Assembly (NCBI GenBank): GCA_016647705.1
Contig: CM028338.1
Span: forward strand, 13,298,240-13,362,239
Length of the DNA: 64,000 nt
Source: Eucommia ulmoides
Taxonomy: Eukaryota; Streptophyta; Magnoliopsida; Garryales; Eucommiaceae
Reading direction: 5' to 3'
How positions within the stretch are numbered: the stretch's first letter is position 1; every line of letters starts with the position of its first letter. The position numbers and the translations under genes are program-made. The notes beneath the pieces were generated by a model that was not told the origin of the DNA, did not search any database, and saw only the letters and a program-made list of their open reading frames with translations. Below, in pieces: positions 1 through 9,119 of this stretch.

Positions 1-360
1 ATGACGTTGGAGCAAGACTCCTGCGACCTAGGGTCGTTAAGACGTTGATGGAGATTTCTTTGTTGACACGAAGTCGCGTTATATCCCTCGTCTTACACTT
101 GGGAGAGGTGACGAGTGACTTTTAGAACGGAGATTGTCGATAGTGTAAATACAACGCACGATCCAATGACCCGGTCGGGAGTTGGATTGTGTGCAATCAA
201 TGACGCTGGGCGAGACTCACGTAATCTAGGGTCATTAAGACGTTGAGGAAGACTTCTTCGTTGACTTGAAGTCATGTATTCCCCCGTCTTACACTCGGGA
301 GAAGTGGCAGTAGAGTTTACGTACAGAGATTGTCAAATAGGTCAAACACCGTAAACGTGA
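1..360. repeat. Direct duplication of about 200 bp inside the LTR fragment
   Basis: The block beginning 'atgacgttgg' at 1 and running past the 'gacgttg' and 'cgtcttacac' landmarks recurs from about 205 ('atgacgctgg'), with the same landmarks in the same order about 200 bp later. The other LTRs of the family in this window show a single copy. This is therefore a local tandem duplication of part of the LTR. Confidence 0.7.
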
Positions 361-641
361 GTAAATCAAAATCGAACACGTATTTGTAAACACGTTAATC
401 CCTAGGCAATTCTTCACCCTAAAATATATTAGTATATTAGTGTAGTTAATTTAGGATATATTAGTATTAGTTTAATTAATTAAATACATTTATTTTTTCG
501 CCTAGATAAAGTTAGGTCACGACAAGCGATGTATTCGATAGTAACGACACCAATTCCTGTGGATACGATAACCCGATCTTAATGATCACACTATACTAAA
601 ACTTAGACTTCGGTATACTTGTGAGTATAAGTAGCGATGCA
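1..641 (+). mobile_element. LTR fragment, non-autonomous gypsy-like family (3' part)
   Basis: The reverse complement aligns by eye with the LTRs at 41947-43354 and 52809-54272, and more weakly with 31518-32854. Shared landmarks are the 'gtaagacg' block, the 'tcgcccca' block and the AT-rich stretch before the LTR end. Those copies are on the minus strand, so this fragment is in plus orientation, with its LTR 3' end near 641. No tRNA-Asp-type primer-binding site follows, so this is a 3' LTR or solo LTR cut by the window edge. It contains an internal duplication of about 200 bp (1-170 against 205-360). No gene is present. Confidence 0.75.
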
Positions 642-1248
642 TTTCTCGCGCCCCACTACTGCGTCCATATAATTACCCTTATTATCCTTTCTCGGAATGT
701 TTCAGCACCACATAATATGGTTATGGATCATTTAGGATATCCATAATCTCCTTGTATTAGATACTCATATCCACCAACACTTTCTTATCAATATAGTGTC
801 CCTCCTACACATTAAGAGAGCTCGGGATCTATTCTTTGTTACTACGAGTCTAGTGATACCAGTGGTAGTGGAACTAGAAACACCATTTATGATCATTGCA
901 CCGTTAACTATTTTGGTAGTTATGGTTATGTAGAACAAAATCAAAGTGGTGATTATGCCAATGTTGACTATGAAAACCCTACACACAATTTGGTTTGGTA
1001 TTAATATCAGTGTAATATTTTTGTACTATGAGTATGACAATTGATAATATGATATACACGTACAATTTACTCTTTTATTACATTTGTGTAATATATTGTT
1101 ATTAAATATTGTGTTCATCATCTTATGATTTTAAGATTGTTCAGTACGACGATTTTTTTATTTTTTTTAATATCTTTATTGTGTTGTATATGTAGTTAAA
1201 TGTCATAATTAGATATGTATTTATTAAGAGTTAAATGAGTAAATCAAC

Positions 1249-1282
<34 letters not shown>

Positions 1283-1494
1283 GAGTTTTTGAGGATGTTC
1301 TGATGATTTTAAAAAAAATTACAACGGTTAAAATCGATTTCTAAAAGGACAGGTCAATACTCCCGATACCGTTAAAATTACAATGGTTAAAATTACAACT
1401 ATTAATTGTTGGTTGATTCTATTATTTATTATTTGAAATTTGATCTTTGAAATTGTTTTTCGGATTTTTATTGAAAATTATTTTTGAAACAATT
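642..1494. other. AT-rich intergenic or transposon-derived stretch, no gene seen
   Basis: No open frame with recognisable protein features was found. The stretch holds a TTA trinucleotide microsatellite and short T-rich runs. It lies between two truncated LTR fragments and is probably decayed transposon sequence. Confidence 0.5.
1249..1282. repeat. TTA/ATT trinucleotide microsatellite
   Basis: About eleven consecutive TTA units are visible directly in the sequence. Confidence 0.95.
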
Positions 1495-2304
1495 TCTTGA
1501 GAAAATCTAATTACGTGCTTAATTGCTTGCTACCTATCTTTATTTATCAGATTTTGAAATTCTCACTTTTCTATCACTAGTATCGAGACATTAATTGAAT
1601 TTGAATTTATCTTGGGTGGTAGAAGTTCCAAGTGAAAAAATCGCTTATCAATTATTTTTAATTGGTGAGTTGAGTAACGGATTAGATACTACTGGGAGTG
1701 TCTAATCAAAGGTACCTAGTTTCAATCTCTTCCCGTAAAGAGATTGAGGTTTTGATATTTGCCTAGATTATAAAAAGATTACGTGTTAATTCTTCCTTGA
1801 TTGAATTTGTGAGTGAATTGTAACGGTTCAATCCTTACCGGATAAAAGGATATTTAGAGAGTGTTTGTGTGAGGTTTAATTCTTGAGTCTAAGGTATAAA
1901 AAGAATTAGATCGTGATTCTCCCTATAATAAAATTAGGTTAATCGTCTGCCTAGTAAAAAGATAGAGGTTATTCCTTAGCCTGTGAAAAGGAATTGTAAA
2001 TGTTGATTCTAACCTTATGAAAAGAATCTTTATGAGGGTTTGGTTCCTTCCTTTAAAGAGATCTTGAATTTAGTAAGTGCAACTCTCAGCGGAACTCGGG
2101 GGACTGAATTAGCCAAAAGTAGTTTGGTGAACCAGTAGAAATTTCTGTGTGATGCATTATTTATATTTTGTTATTTTTGTGTGCACCTAGTTGATAACAC
2201 ATAATTAGGATAAAATTAATTATTTGATTTTTGAAGTGTTATATTCTGATAATTTTTAATATTACCCAATTCACCCCCCTCTTGGGTAGCTTACTGGGCA
2301 ACAA
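1495..2304 (+). mobile_element. Copia LTR fragment (3' part), plus orientation
   Basis: This aligns with the reverse complement of the ends of the Copia LTRs at 44722-46946 and 49435-51696. The blocks with 'attacgtgct', 'gacattaat', 'agatactac' and 'gagattgagg' match, as does the terminal stretch with 'cacccccctcttgggtagc' that ends in 'gggcaaca' at 2304. The full LTR is about 2.26 kb, so the 5' part is missing. No Met-tRNA primer-binding site follows 2304, so this is a solo or 3' LTR remnant. Confidence 0.75.
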
Positions 2305-3207
2305 CCACGATTTAAAACCTTGTTGTTTTACGTTACTTTGTCGTTGTGATAGAATACATGCTGAAACACCAAATTAGCTACGCAGATCAACTGATCAGAT
2401 ATGGCAGATCTGCTCAGTTCGGCAAGCAGATCAATTGTGACAGCTAACCAAACACGACAGATTTGCTCAGCTCAGCTCAGCAAGCAGATCAGCTGTAGTA
2501 GCCAGCTAGACACGGTAAATGAGCTTAGTTTAGCAAATCAGACCAACTCAGCAGATTAGCTATGGCAGATCTGATCTGCAGAACTGAGCTGATACTCATT
2601 AGATCATTTCAGAAAACAGAAAATAACCAAATATGTTATTTGCTATGTTAACCAAATATGTTATTTCTTAGATTTCTGTGTAACACGTGACTTCTCTTTA
2701 TTTATTTATTATTTCTCTTTTATGTATACTTTGATGGTATATAAATTGAATGAAGTGAGTGAGGAAGTGGCTTCTCAATTTTTTATATTTTTAACTCTTT
2801 GGAAATATTTTTTGTAAGGAGTTTCAGGCTTTTTGTGCAGTTGTATCTTGTTATATTTAGCCTTGATTTGTAATGAGTTATATTTTGTTCATTTGTTTAT
2901 GATGGTTTCATTGTAAAAGCAATCGTGAGTTTGAGTTTTGCTCCAACGCACTGAACTCACTTTCACTGTTTTGAAAATTTGAAGTGTTAGTTCCTTGAAG
3001 ATATCATGAGCACAAAGGAATTGGGCACTATCATGAGCACAGAGAAATTGGGATATGGAGGTTGGTGTTTCGGTGGAATACATAGGAATTTCCACTAATT
3101 ACAAGAGATTCAATTGTTAATGAAATTATAAAATTTTAATGGAATTGTTTATTTTCTTTGTATTTAGTGAAATTATTAATATTCATTCATGCTTATTTTT
3201 TCTATAT
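2305..3207. other. Intergenic stretch, no gene seen
   Basis: Apart from the GATC/AGCT-rich patch annotated separately, this is AT-rich sequence with no convincing open frame, RNA gene or transposon ends. Confidence 0.5.
2372..2600. repeat. Degenerate repeat patch rich in AGCAGATC / AGCTCAG
   Basis: Words such as 'cagatcaact', 'ggcagatctg', 'gctcagct' and 'agcagatcagct' recur many times in about 230 bp. Many are palindromic (AGATCT, AGCT, CAGCTG, GATC). The period is irregular. It may be a decayed minisatellite or part of an unrecognised transposon end. Confidence 0.6.
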
Positions 3208-4076
3208 TAAGGGCTACTTTGATAATTAAATTAAGGACTTAAAATTTATATTAAACATTTAATTGATTAAGTTTATTGATAAATGAAATTAAAATTACTT
3301 AATTAATTAAGTTAACTTGAAAATTAAGTCAAAATGAAAATAAAAAACTAAACGAAACACTTTCACTTAGGGCAAGTTTAATAACCACTTAATTTTTAAG
3401 TGATGAAAATTTAAGTACTTATTTTTTAAGTGTTAAAAATATTAGAATGTTATTTGATAAAATTAACATTTTAAGTGCTGAAAATTTAAATGCTAAAGTT
3501 TTTTGTTTGTTTGTTTGATAAGAATAAAATTTGTAAGCTGAAAATTGTTTAATTTACATAAAATCAAGATAATGTATAAAAAAAATTGAGAATAAAACAA
3601 TAAAATCAGGTTGTCATTTTTTTTAATAAAAATTATATTAATAAATAAAAATCAACAATAGTTTTTAAATAAAATTTATATTAAAATTAAAAGTAAAAAT
3701 TAACCCAAAAATATGTAAATATTATGTATTTTTTATGTAGTTTGATCACTTAAATTAAATTATAAGAATAATTTTAATTTAAAATAAAATTAAACCCTAA
3801 AATAATCCAAAATTAATCAAATTCTCATTAAACCTAATCCTAGTTAAACCCTCATTGGGTATTAAGGGCAAAACGGTCAAAATATAATTTTTTAAGTGCA
3901 AAATAATAGAGTGCATTAAGCAAAATGAAATAAGTGAAGGGGTCTTGATTTAATTTTTTATTCACATTTTGACTTAATTTTTAAGTTAACTTAATTAGTT
4001 AAGTACTTAATATAATTAATTTTAAACACTTTTTTTTTTAATCAAATATGCCCTTAATTTTTTTGTGAGGGCATTT
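3208..4076. mobile_element. MITE-like inverted-repeat element (hAT-like ends)
   Basis: The sequence from 3208 ('attaagggctactttgat') reads as an imperfect reverse complement of 3945-4076, which ends 'atatgcccttaat'. Both arms share internal words such as 'taattaagttaactt' and 'aattaagtcaaaatg'. The end motif AAGGGCATRTTTGAT is typical of non-autonomous hAT-like elements in plants. That assignment is inference, because no target-site duplication could be fixed. There is no coding capacity. Confidence 0.5.
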
Positions 4077-4936
4077 CAATAAAGATGTTAATTTTAAGAT
4101 CTCTTTCTATTTATTAACAATAATGACAAAATTATTGTTGGATTTTTTTAATCAATTGAACTGATGTTATTATTATTTTTATGAATTTATTCTTATTAAA
4201 ATTAATATTATAAAATATTATTTTCTTAGTTTTATTTTTTTTTATTTTAGTTTTTTTTAGTTTTTATTTTTTTCTAATATTAAATTTTTCATTTTTCATT
4301 TTCAGTTTGATTTTTTTCATTTGTTTATTTTTCATTATTTTTAAATATTTTATTTTCTATTTTTCTATTTTGATTCAAAAGAAGAAAAAAAAAGTAATAA
4401 AAAATATAAAGCAGAAAATAAATCAAAAGCAAACAATTAGAAGGTAAAAAGTAAGAAAGAAAAAAAGAAAATGAAATAATTAAAAAAAAAAAAAAAAGAA
4501 CCCTAAAATAAATTATAAAAATTATAAAAAAAAAAAGAACATAGAAAACATAAAATAATACGGAAAAAAGAAAAAAGAAAATGACAAGCAACAAAATAAT
4601 GAACAAAACACAACAGCCAACTAAAACCAAACCAAAAAAAAAAAAAAAAAAAAAAAGCCAAAAAACATAAAATATAACATAAAATAAAATTATTTTGATT
4701 CAATGATAATTATAATTATGTAAATTAAATAATTTTTAGTATTTAAATTTTGCACTCATTAAACAAATAAAAAAAAAATCAGCACTTAAAATTTTGATTT
4801 TATCAAACAATTTTCTGATATTTTCAACACTTAAAATTTTAACACTTAAAATTCAACACTTAAATTTTCAACACTTAAAAATTAAATGGTTATCAAACAT
4901 ACTTAAAAATTAAGTGGTTATCAAACATACCTTAAG
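3366..4936. mobile_element. Second inverted-repeat element, staggered with the first (hAT-like ends)
   Basis: The left end (about 3366-3560, 'agggcaagtttaataaccac') matches the reverse complement of the right end (about 4745-4936, 'gtggttatcaaacatacctt'). Both carry repeated AAGTGTTGAAAATTT-like words. The interior is dominated by T-rich DNA (4190-4370) followed by A-rich DNA (4375-4670). Apparent phenylalanine-rich frames here are composition artefacts. The right end carries a short tandem duplication of 'taagtggttatcaaacatac'. Confidence 0.5.
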
Positions 4937-5823
4937 TGAAATTACAAAAACTCAGGTGGAATTGTTCATTTCAATGTATTTGTTAAGATTCAACAAAATT
5001 TTAAAATTCTATTAGATTTTGTTTATTTTTCTTATATTTAGTGGAATTGTTCATATTAAATGAAATTATAAATATTAGTGGAATAACATTTATTGATTTT
5101 TAGTAATTTTTTGTAATTATTTTTTTATAAATATAATTTGTCATTAAATAATTTTAATAATTTTAATTTATTTTTTTTGACATTTTTAAAAGTTTTCAAT
5201 GGAATTTTATAAAAACAAATAAAATAAATTGAATGAAACACATGTAAGCGTATTAGTGGTATTCAAAAAAAAATTGAGCATTTTGAAAAAAAAATAAAAT
5301 TCAGTAAAACTCTTATTGAAACTTAAAATTCAGTGAAATTGTGAAAAATTTAGTGGAAATTGTTGTTCTATCTATATAAATTGGGGATAGTTTTGGAATG
5401 AAACTATTTTTATACTTTTGCCCTGGGTTGAATTTGGCTAGTTTTTAAAAATGTATTTTTTCAAACTTTGGAATCTCTAAAAAAAAATCTATTATTTCAG
5501 TTTAACTTAATCAAATATGCTAAAAGTAGATTAAATTAATTTTTTCATCTAAATTTTTAAGAAATGGATAAAATTATCCTTTATTTTTTTAATTTTATTT
5601 TAACCTTATTAAAAAAAGGAAAAAAAAAATAGAAGTAGAGAGAGAAAGAGAGCTAGATAGAGAAAATGTTAGTTTTTTTTCGTTGATTTCGTTTAAATAT
5701 TAAATTTAAATTAAAAAAATAAAAAATAAAAAATTTATTTTTATGTTTTTGTTGAAAAAAAAGCAAAGTATATGGGGGGTAAAAAGCAATTAACCCTGTG
5801 TCCTATAGAACACATTTTTCTCA
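4937..5823. other. AT-rich intergenic DNA, no gene seen
   Basis: Homopolymer-rich A/T sequence with no credible open frame or transposon termini. Confidence 0.5.
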
Positions 5824-6006
5824 TTTCTTTTATGACTTGCAAAATTGGAAATTTCAATGCTCTCTCTGGTAACAAATGCTAACAACCATTCTCGAGTTCA
5901 TAAATTTTCTTGGCATATTTCGTTTCTCTTATGTCTTGCAAGATTGGAGACTTCAATGCTCTCTCATGTAATAAATAGCGACAACCATTCTGTTCATAAA
6001 TTTTAG
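5824..6006. repeat. Near-tandem repeat of about 100 bp homologous to the upstream flank of UGT copy 2
   Basis: Two units (about 5824-5920 and 5933-6006) share 'cttgcaaaattgga', 'caatgctctctc', 'gacaaccattct' and 'ttcataaatttt'. The same words occur once at 20752-20826, immediately upstream of the promoter of UGT copy 2 ('ctctctcttataataaat', 'gttcataaattttcttggc'). The block therefore probably belonged to the duplicated UGT unit. In copy 1 it is now separated from the promoter by about 2.85 kb of inserted DNA. Confidence 0.65.
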
Positions 6007-6512
6007 AGACAATTTACCAAAATTCTGCACAAAATTACTAAATATACAATTTTTAAAAAATATTTTACAAAATAATCATTTAATCTTTTTTATGACGATT
6101 TTACCCTCGCATTGAATATAATATGGAATTGTGTTGAATATAACACGAGATCGTGTGAATAATTGTGTTGAATATAATACGATCTCATATTAAATATAAC
6201 ACGAGATCATGTTAGATTTTACTTTAACCACTGTTCAAATTCTACCAAGTCACCGTCCTAAATATCTCCGATCGATCGTGCCCAGATCCCTCTCCGCGTC
6301 GCTCTCCGCCACGCCCAAAAGATTTTAGGGGTCTGATTGAAATTTATCCAGATCTGATTGAAATTTATCAAATTTTAGGGGACATATGTAACATAATGTG
6401 CACAGAAAAAAGGTAAAGCTGAGACCAACCGAGTTGTTTACATTTATAATATAAATTTAAAACAAAATTACTGAAATAGACCACTTTTCAACTTATATAC
6501 GAAAATAGTGCT

Positions 6513-6672
6513 ACCCGGGGTTCCGAACCCCGGGTTTGTGGGGCCGGCGGTATACCCGGGGTTCCGAACCCCGGGTATACGAATTGTTTTTTTTTTTTGG
6601 TATACGCCGTTATACTCGGGGTTTGGTACCCCGGGTTCTACATAGAACCCGGGGTACCAAACCCCGGGTATA
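6513..6672. repeat. Three stacked CCCGGGG palindromes, left arm
   Basis: Palindromes centre on 6513-6535, 6551-6579 and a larger compound one at 6610-6672. The core is ACCCGGGGTT-CCG-AACCCCGGGT, with the second and third extended by TATA. They stand out as GC islands in AT-rich arms and match the right-arm set at 8259-8397. Confidence 0.9.
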
Positions 6673-8258
6673 ACCCGAATTTAAAAAAATAAAAAAATAA
6701 AAAAAATAAAAAAAAATAAAATTCCCAAGAAATTTTTAAAATTTTCGGCAACTTTAAGCTAATTAACGGTGGTCTATCAATATTTTAAATAAATCTAATT
6801 TTTTTGTGTATAAATTAAGTTCAAAACACTACATAATGCTTTTTACAACACTAAAAACGGACAAGTGGATGAATTTTAAAAAATCGCCAAAGTTGACCAG
6901 ATGAGTTGTTTCGATAATGGTGGAATTTTTTTGGTAATTTAGAATTAACAAAAGATTGCATGTCGATAACAGAAATGAACTAAATTTTTTGTATATAAAT
7001 TATGTTCATAACACTACATAGCAAAACTTAGAATACTAAAAAGGGACAAGTGAATGAATTTTAAATAATCGCTAAAATTGATCAGACGAGTTGTTTCGAT
7101 GATGATGTAGTTTTTTTGAAAACTTTGAATTAACAAAAAATGGTCGTTTATCCGTAACAGAAATGATCTTGATTTTTTTGTATAGAAAGTACGTTCATCA
7201 CGCTAAATAATAAAATCGAGAATACCAAAAACGGATTAGTGAATAATTTTTAAATAATGGTTATTATCATAACATTTTATTACTCTTAAACGTTTCAAAA
7301 AACACTATATTGCTCTTCAATGTTTGGATGGACATAACTTTGCGCTCGGTGATCCATTGGGGGCAATTTTTTTAAAAACAATTGGGTCTGATATGAGTCA
7401 TTACTCTGACTTTTGAAGATTTCAATTTTATCAACAGAACAAGACACATATTCGCAACGAAGATTATAAATTTATTCACCCAACACTTCGAATCCAAAAT
7501 TGAAGTTGAAAATGGGTTTTATTTGAAAAAATACTAGACTAAACCGCCTACGGCGTTTGCGGCGCCTAGATCTCAAAAAAATACCCGAAATAAAAAAAAA
7601 ATCGTTCCAAACGGACCACCGAGCACAAAATTATATCCATCCAAACTTTTTCTATTATTTTACGTTAGTTTTATTTTCTCTCGATAACATATTATCCGTT
7701 TTTGGTGTTTTCGATTTTATTATTTAGCGTTATGAACGTAGTTTGTATACAAAAAAATCAGGATCATTTCTGTTACGGATAGACGATCATTTTTTGTTAA
7801 TTCAAAATTTTCAAAAAAATTGCATCATCATCGAAACAACTCATTTGATCAACTTTGGCGATTATTTAAAATTCATTCACTTGTCCGTTTTTAGTGTTCT
7901 AAGTTTTGTTATGTAGTGTTATGAACATAATTTATATACAAAAAATTTGGTTCATTTCTGTTATCGACATGCAATCTTTTGTTAATTCTAAATTGCCGAA
8001 AAAAATTCTGCCATTATCGAAACAACTCATCTGGTCAACTTTGGCAATTTTTTAAAATTCATCCACTTGTCCGTTTTTAGTATTGTAAAAAGTATTATGT
8101 AGTGTTTTAAACCTAATTTATGCACAAAAAAATTAGATTTATTTAAAATATCGATGGACCACCGTTAATCAGCTTAAAGTTGCCGAAAATTTTAAAAATT
8201 TCTTGGGAATTTTATTTTATTTTATTTATTTATTTTTATTTTTTTTTTAAAATTCGGG

Positions 8259-8397
8259 TTATACCTGGGGTACCAAACCCCAGGTATAACGGCGTATACC
8301 AAAATAAATAAATAAATAAATAAAATTCATATACCCGGGGTTCGGAACCCCGGGTATACCGCCGGCCCCACAAACCCAGGGTTCCGAACCTCGGGTA
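8259..8397. repeat. Three stacked CCCGGGG palindromes, right arm
   Basis: Mirror images of the left-arm set lie at about 8259-8289, 8330-8358 and 8374-8395. The outermost and innermost have decayed (CCTGGGG, CCCAGGG, CCTCGGG), consistent with C-to-T and G-to-A change at formerly methylated sites. The compound palindrome of the left arm is represented here by only one half. Confidence 0.85.
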
Positions 8398-8478
8398 GCA
8401 CTACTTCCGTATATAAGTTTAAAAGTGGTCTATTTCAGTAATTTTGTTTTAAATTTATATTATAAATGTAAACAACTC

Positions 8479-8630
8479 GAGACCAACCTAAATCCCTCTT
8501 CTTCAATCGATCTTTCTCCCCGTCACCTCCACCTCGCCGTGGCTCAAGGTGGAACGCTGTCGCACCTCCAGCCTTACATCGACGGAGTGACGACGATGAA
8601 CATATCGAACAGGTATGTTACCCAGTTATA
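8479..8630 (+). pseudogene. Exon-like GC-rich fragment, unknown origin
   Basis: From the right-hand target duplication, an open frame of unusually balanced base composition reads through residues such as LHLAVAQGGTLSHLQPYIDG and ends in NISNRYVTQL-stop at 8630. A good 5' splice-site match (AACAG|GTATGT) lies at about 8609-8617. Upstream, across the element insertion, the frame closes quickly. It could be the remnant of a gene exon or a gene fragment captured by a transposon. I do not recognise the protein and assign no function. It has no start context of its own. Confidence 0.35.
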
Positions 8631-8850
8631 AATTATGAATGGGCATTTATGTCATTTTATTGAAATTAAATAAGTTTAAAGATATTTTTGTTAATAATAA
8701 TATTGTGTCAGCAACATTTCAGTTAAGGAGATGTGAGTGGTTTAATTGTAAAATTATAAGAGGGGATTGATATTTGTTAAATAATAAAAAAAAAATTCTG
8801 GAGTAAGGCCAAAGACAAAACAAGTATTTAGTATAAAAACCCTATTCCTA
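8631..8850. other. Short AT-rich stretch between exon-like fragment and UGT block
   Basis: No open frame or transposon end was recognised. This is the right-hand part of the extra DNA that UGT copy 1 has upstream compared with copy 2. Confidence 0.5.
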
Positions 8851-9119
8851 CATTTTATATAGTGTTTCTAGAAGATATGTAAGATCGGCTTCACTATCAG
8901 TCTTTGGAGATAACGTGCGGGACTTTGCAGCTGTGTTTGTCATTAGGATAAATCCACACAGAGCCAATAGAAAGAACCAGTGAACATCATCCACAGAAAT
9001 CCTGCTTCTGTAACAATCCACATGCTTATATATCACCCTGTTTTGGCTCTGGATTTTCTATTGAGGAAATATTTAAATTGACCCCTCAATCATTCCTTCA
9101 GAAAAGGTATCGGGCTTCC
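8851..9119 (+). promoter_or_regulatory. Promoter of UGT copy 1
   Basis: The best TATA box is TATATAT at 9027-9033, 87 bp before the ATG, which would give a 5' UTR of roughly 55-60 nt. A second TATA-like word, ATATTTAAAT, lies at 9069-9078 and is followed at once by a W-box-type TTGACC (9078-9083). An ACGTG core lies at 8913-8917. A 7-bp inverted repeat, ATTGAGG/CCTCAAT, brackets the proximal TATA-like word (9060-9066 and 9084-9090). The transcription start is inferred from the TATA position only. Confidence 0.5.

Larger units (their letters stand above)
6421..8488. mobile_element. Mutator-like (MULE) foldback element with long TIRs and 10-bp TSD
   Basis: The element occupies 6431-8478 (2048 bp). 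Its left arm (6431-about 7366) is the near-complete reverse complement of its right arm (about 7594-8478), and both ends begin GAGTTGTTTACATTTATAAT. It is flanked by a perfect 10-bp direct repeat, GAGACCAACC, at 6421-6430 and 8479-8488. Long terminal inverted repeats plus a 9-11 bp target duplication are diagnostic of Mutator-like elements; the superfamily call is inference from that. The spacer of about 227 bp holds no recognisable transposase, so the element is non-autonomous. Each arm carries stacked GC-rich palindromes built on CCCGGGGTT...AACCCCGGG. It lies about 0.6 kb upstream of UGT copy 1. Confidence 0.85.

Noticed and set aside
4325..4703. Phenylalanine-rich frames
   Set aside because: Produced by T-rich/A-rich DNA inside a transposon; no credible protein.
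9078..9119. Upstream extension of the UGT copy 1 frame (14 extra residues)
   Set aside because: It begins with TTG, not ATG; copy 2 starts at the ATG equivalent to 9120; and the extension overlaps the TATA-like word.
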